Source: Candidatus Caenarcanales bacterium (GTDB lineage: Bacteria > Cyanobacteriota > Vampirovibrionia > LMEP-6097). Taken from it: 5,141 nucleotides of DNA. The stretch spans positions 1-5,141 of the forward strand of contig JAJTHA010000230.1 of the NCBI GenBank assembly GCA_021299565.1, written 5' to 3'. Shown piece after piece: positions 5,001-5,141 of this stretch. The notes under the pieces are model-generated. The model ran no database searches. It saw only the letters and a list, made by a program, of their open reading frames with translations, and was not told the origin of the DNA. Every line of letters starts with the position of its first letter. Position 1 is the stretch's first letter. A program made the translations under genes and the position numbers.

Positions 5001-5141
5001 CTTAGATTCTAAGGGCAAATGCAACGTTCCTTGATTTCTGCCTCAAAAATCTCTATTGGTGTTCTAAATCCTAGCCTTTTTCTAGGTCTGTTGTTGATTA
5101 ATCCTACGTAATATTGCAACTCTTCGTTGCTAATTTTACGC
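5001..5141 (-). mobile_element. 3' end of an IS30-family insertion sequence (runs off the right edge)
   Basis: The transposase C-terminus is inside the window, and its stop codon overlaps a likely terminal inverted repeat. On the plus strand, CTTAG (5001-5005) and CTAAG (5009-5013) are inverted around three bases, followed by GGCAAATGCAAC up to 5025. In IS30 relatives the terminal repeat commonly sits across the end of the transposase gene, so the outer boundary is placed near 5001. It cannot be fixed because the other end and the target duplication lie outside. The insertion is 23-25 bases behind the hemL stop and leaves hemL intact. Confidence 0.6.
5009..5141 (-). CDS. IS30-family transposase, C-terminal fragment (5' end outside window)
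   Basis: The minus-strand frame reads in from the right edge and ends in TAG (5011-5009), giving 43 residues. The segment ISNEELQYYVGLINNRPRKR followed by LGFRTPIEIFEA is the conserved end of IS30-type DDE transposases, where NNRPRK-LG-TP follows the catalytic Glu region. The catalytic residues themselves are outside the window, so activity cannot be judged. The chain ends in KERCICP, and its last codons overlap the presumed terminal repeat. It is convergent with hemL. The frame shows no internal stop in the part visible, so it may belong to a full-length copy. Confidence 0.87.
   Translation of the reverse strand, partial: RKISNEELQYYVGLINNRPRKRLGFRTPIEIFEAEIKERCICP

Overview
This is an AT-rich bacterial chromosomal window holding mostly core metabolism and housekeeping genes. 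It has six complete coding genes, a partial gene at each edge, one clear intrinsic terminator, and several promoter-like sites set unusually close to their start codons. The gene set fits a respiring, heme-making bacterium: a Bacillus-type succinate dehydrogenase iron-sulfur subunit, HemL of the C5 tetrapyrrole route, and FabG plus acyl carrier protein of type II fatty acid synthesis. No gene here fixes the phylum. The C5 pathway, an sdhB separated from sdhA and sdhC, and probable leaderless starts would suit a non-photosynthetic relative of Cyanobacteria (Melainabacteria/Vampirovibrionia type), but that is only a low-confidence guess.

Layout. Bases 3-275 (+) are the C-terminal end of an unrecognised protein with a charged, Asn/Pro-rich linker. 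Converging on it, with one base between the stop codons, is a minus-strand pair: sdhB (1135-1893) followed by a MalF/UgpA-type sugar ABC transporter permease (277-1134). The two are in the same frame and separated only by the sdhB TAA. A divergent intergenic region of about 100 bp (1894-1993) carries the sdhB and smpB promoters and a short REP-like hairpin. On the plus strand follow smpB (tmRNA-binding protein), fabG and acpP, then a strong terminator at 3655-3679. hemL comes next, with its own extended -10 promoter directly behind the terminator. From about 5001 to the right edge lies the 3' end of an IS30-family insertion sequence on the minus strand, immediately downstream of hemL.

How the parts work together. 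fabG and acpP look co-transcribed: ACP carries the acyl chain and FabG reduces the 3-oxoacyl-ACP. smpB, fabG and hemL each appear to have their own compact promoter. The main observation is a recurring arrangement: TGn followed by TAnnAT, then 6-7 bases, then ATG. It appears upstream of sdhB, fabG (at its upstream ATG) and hemL, and a looser version is seen at smpB. It predicts leaderless or nearly leaderless mRNAs. I found no CRISPR array, tRNA or rRNA, and no undescribed multi-gene system that the sequence supports.
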